Shown here: positions 63,425-64,000 of the stretch, one piece after another
Layout: every line of letters begins with the position of its first letter
Position numbering within the stretch: position 1 is the stretch's first letter
DNA from: Certhia americana
Lineage: Eukaryota > Chordata > Aves > Passeriformes > Certhiidae
Reading direction: 5' to 3'
Assembly (NCBI GenBank): GCA_018697195.1
Contig: JAGMWU010000127.1
Coordinates: forward strand, 1 to 64,000
DNA: 64,000 bases
The notes under the pieces: generated by a model
Databases searched by the model: none
What the model saw: only the letters and a program-made list of their open reading frames with translations
What the model was told of the DNA's origin: nothing
Made by a program: the position numbers and the translations under genes

Positions 63425-64000
63425 TTTAATATTTATGTTAAAAAAACAGAGATTACTTGTGCAGTTCAGCTCTTACATTGCACATTTGAGAACTACTGGT
63501 GCATATTATGTTTCTTGCCCTTTTTAGGTGAATAATAGAAATCATCACACTTTTCAATAATCATAAAAAGGACAGTACATATTTTAAAAGTTAATTTTCA
63601 TATGTCTACAGGATGTCTGGTTTGTGGGCTATTTTAGACTTTTTGCCAGTGTACTGTATATTAAACAGTTGGGAACATTTTTAATTCTATAGAAGACAAC
63701 ATAGCTTTACATTTGGGGGGGAATGGAGAAAATACTATACTTGTGTCTTGCAAGCTTCTGTACATTCACTTTCTTTATAAACATTAACAAAGCCAAGATA
63801 CACTTCACATTCCATGGGTTTGGCACTGTGGAATTGAAGGAGTCTTTTTGGACTCTCCTGATATTACGAAATACTACATCATCAGGGTCATTGTAGCAAT
63901 TGTCTTTGAAGAGGTGCTCAACCCATTTCAAATAAAATCCATTTCAAATGAATGTAACCACCACTATGTTCAAAGACATGATAGGAACTGCCAATTCTTG

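Larger units (their letters stand above)
54161..64000 (+). other. DCP1B: DCP1B intron 3, part beyond CACNA1C exon 1a
   Basis: AT-rich intron continuing to the window edge. No match to the expected DCP1B continuation (LSIYGIWFYD) was seen. Distal CACNA1C exon 1a promoter or enhancer sequence could lie here, but nothing is identifiable. It contains a TA microsatellite, a T/G tract and one short palindrome. Confidence 0.7.

Noticed and set aside
45596..64000. DCP1B exon 4
   Set aside because: No segment encoding the expected LSIYGIWFYD continuation with a proper acceptor was found. It is presumed beyond the right edge.

Overview
The window looks like vertebrate nuclear DNA, most probably from a bird. 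Coding sequence is sparse and split into short exons with consensus splice sites. CpG-rich islands sit in AT-rich intronic sequence. The only interspersed elements I recognise are CR1-type LINE fragments and a solo retroviral LTR, which is a bird-like repertoire. There are no prokaryotic features, and nearly all open frames in the six-frame translation are chance frames in introns. The species cannot be fixed from this sequence.

Two genes are recognised, on opposite strands and interleaved. On the minus strand is the 5' end of CACNA1C (Cav1.2, the L-type calcium channel alpha-1C subunit). It has two alternative first coding exons: exon 1a (cardiac-type N-terminus) at 53912-54041 and exon 1b (short N-terminus) at 11493-11541. 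Both end in the same splice phase, so both can join the common exon 2, which lies beyond the left edge. On the plus strand is the 5' end of DCP1B (an mRNA decapping cofactor): exon 1 at 41980-42114, exon 2 at 43266-43306 and exon 3 at 45468-45595. Its remaining exons are expected beyond the right edge.

The two genes therefore overlap. CACNA1C exon 1a lies inside DCP1B intron 3, antisense to it. DCP1B exons 1-3 and their CpG promoter lie inside the roughly 42 kb CACNA1C interval between exons 1a and 1b. A transcript started at exon 1a must cross the whole DCP1B promoter in antisense. The exon 1a start region is AT-rich and carries candidate M-CAT, GATA and CCAAT sites, while exon 1b and DCP1B start in CpG islands.

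Layout: 1-11.49 kb is CACNA1C intron downstream of exon 1b, with a CR1 fragment, an unexplained open frame between low-complexity tracts and an isolated CpG island at 8.4-8.76 kb. 10.2-12.6 kb is the GC-rich exon 1b promoter domain with a perfect CRE. 12.6-36.8 kb is intron between exons 1b and 1a, with one long degraded CR1 copy at 30.3-31.9 kb. 36.8-41.8 kb is repeat-rich and is bounded by a pair of inverted copies of about 160 bp; the inner part holds a minisatellite, a CR1 fragment and a solo LTR just upstream of DCP1B. 41.8-45.6 kb is the DCP1B 5' end. 45.6-64 kb is DCP1B intron 3 with CACNA1C exon 1a inside it.

No novel enzymatic or defence system was found. The notable content is regulatory and architectural.
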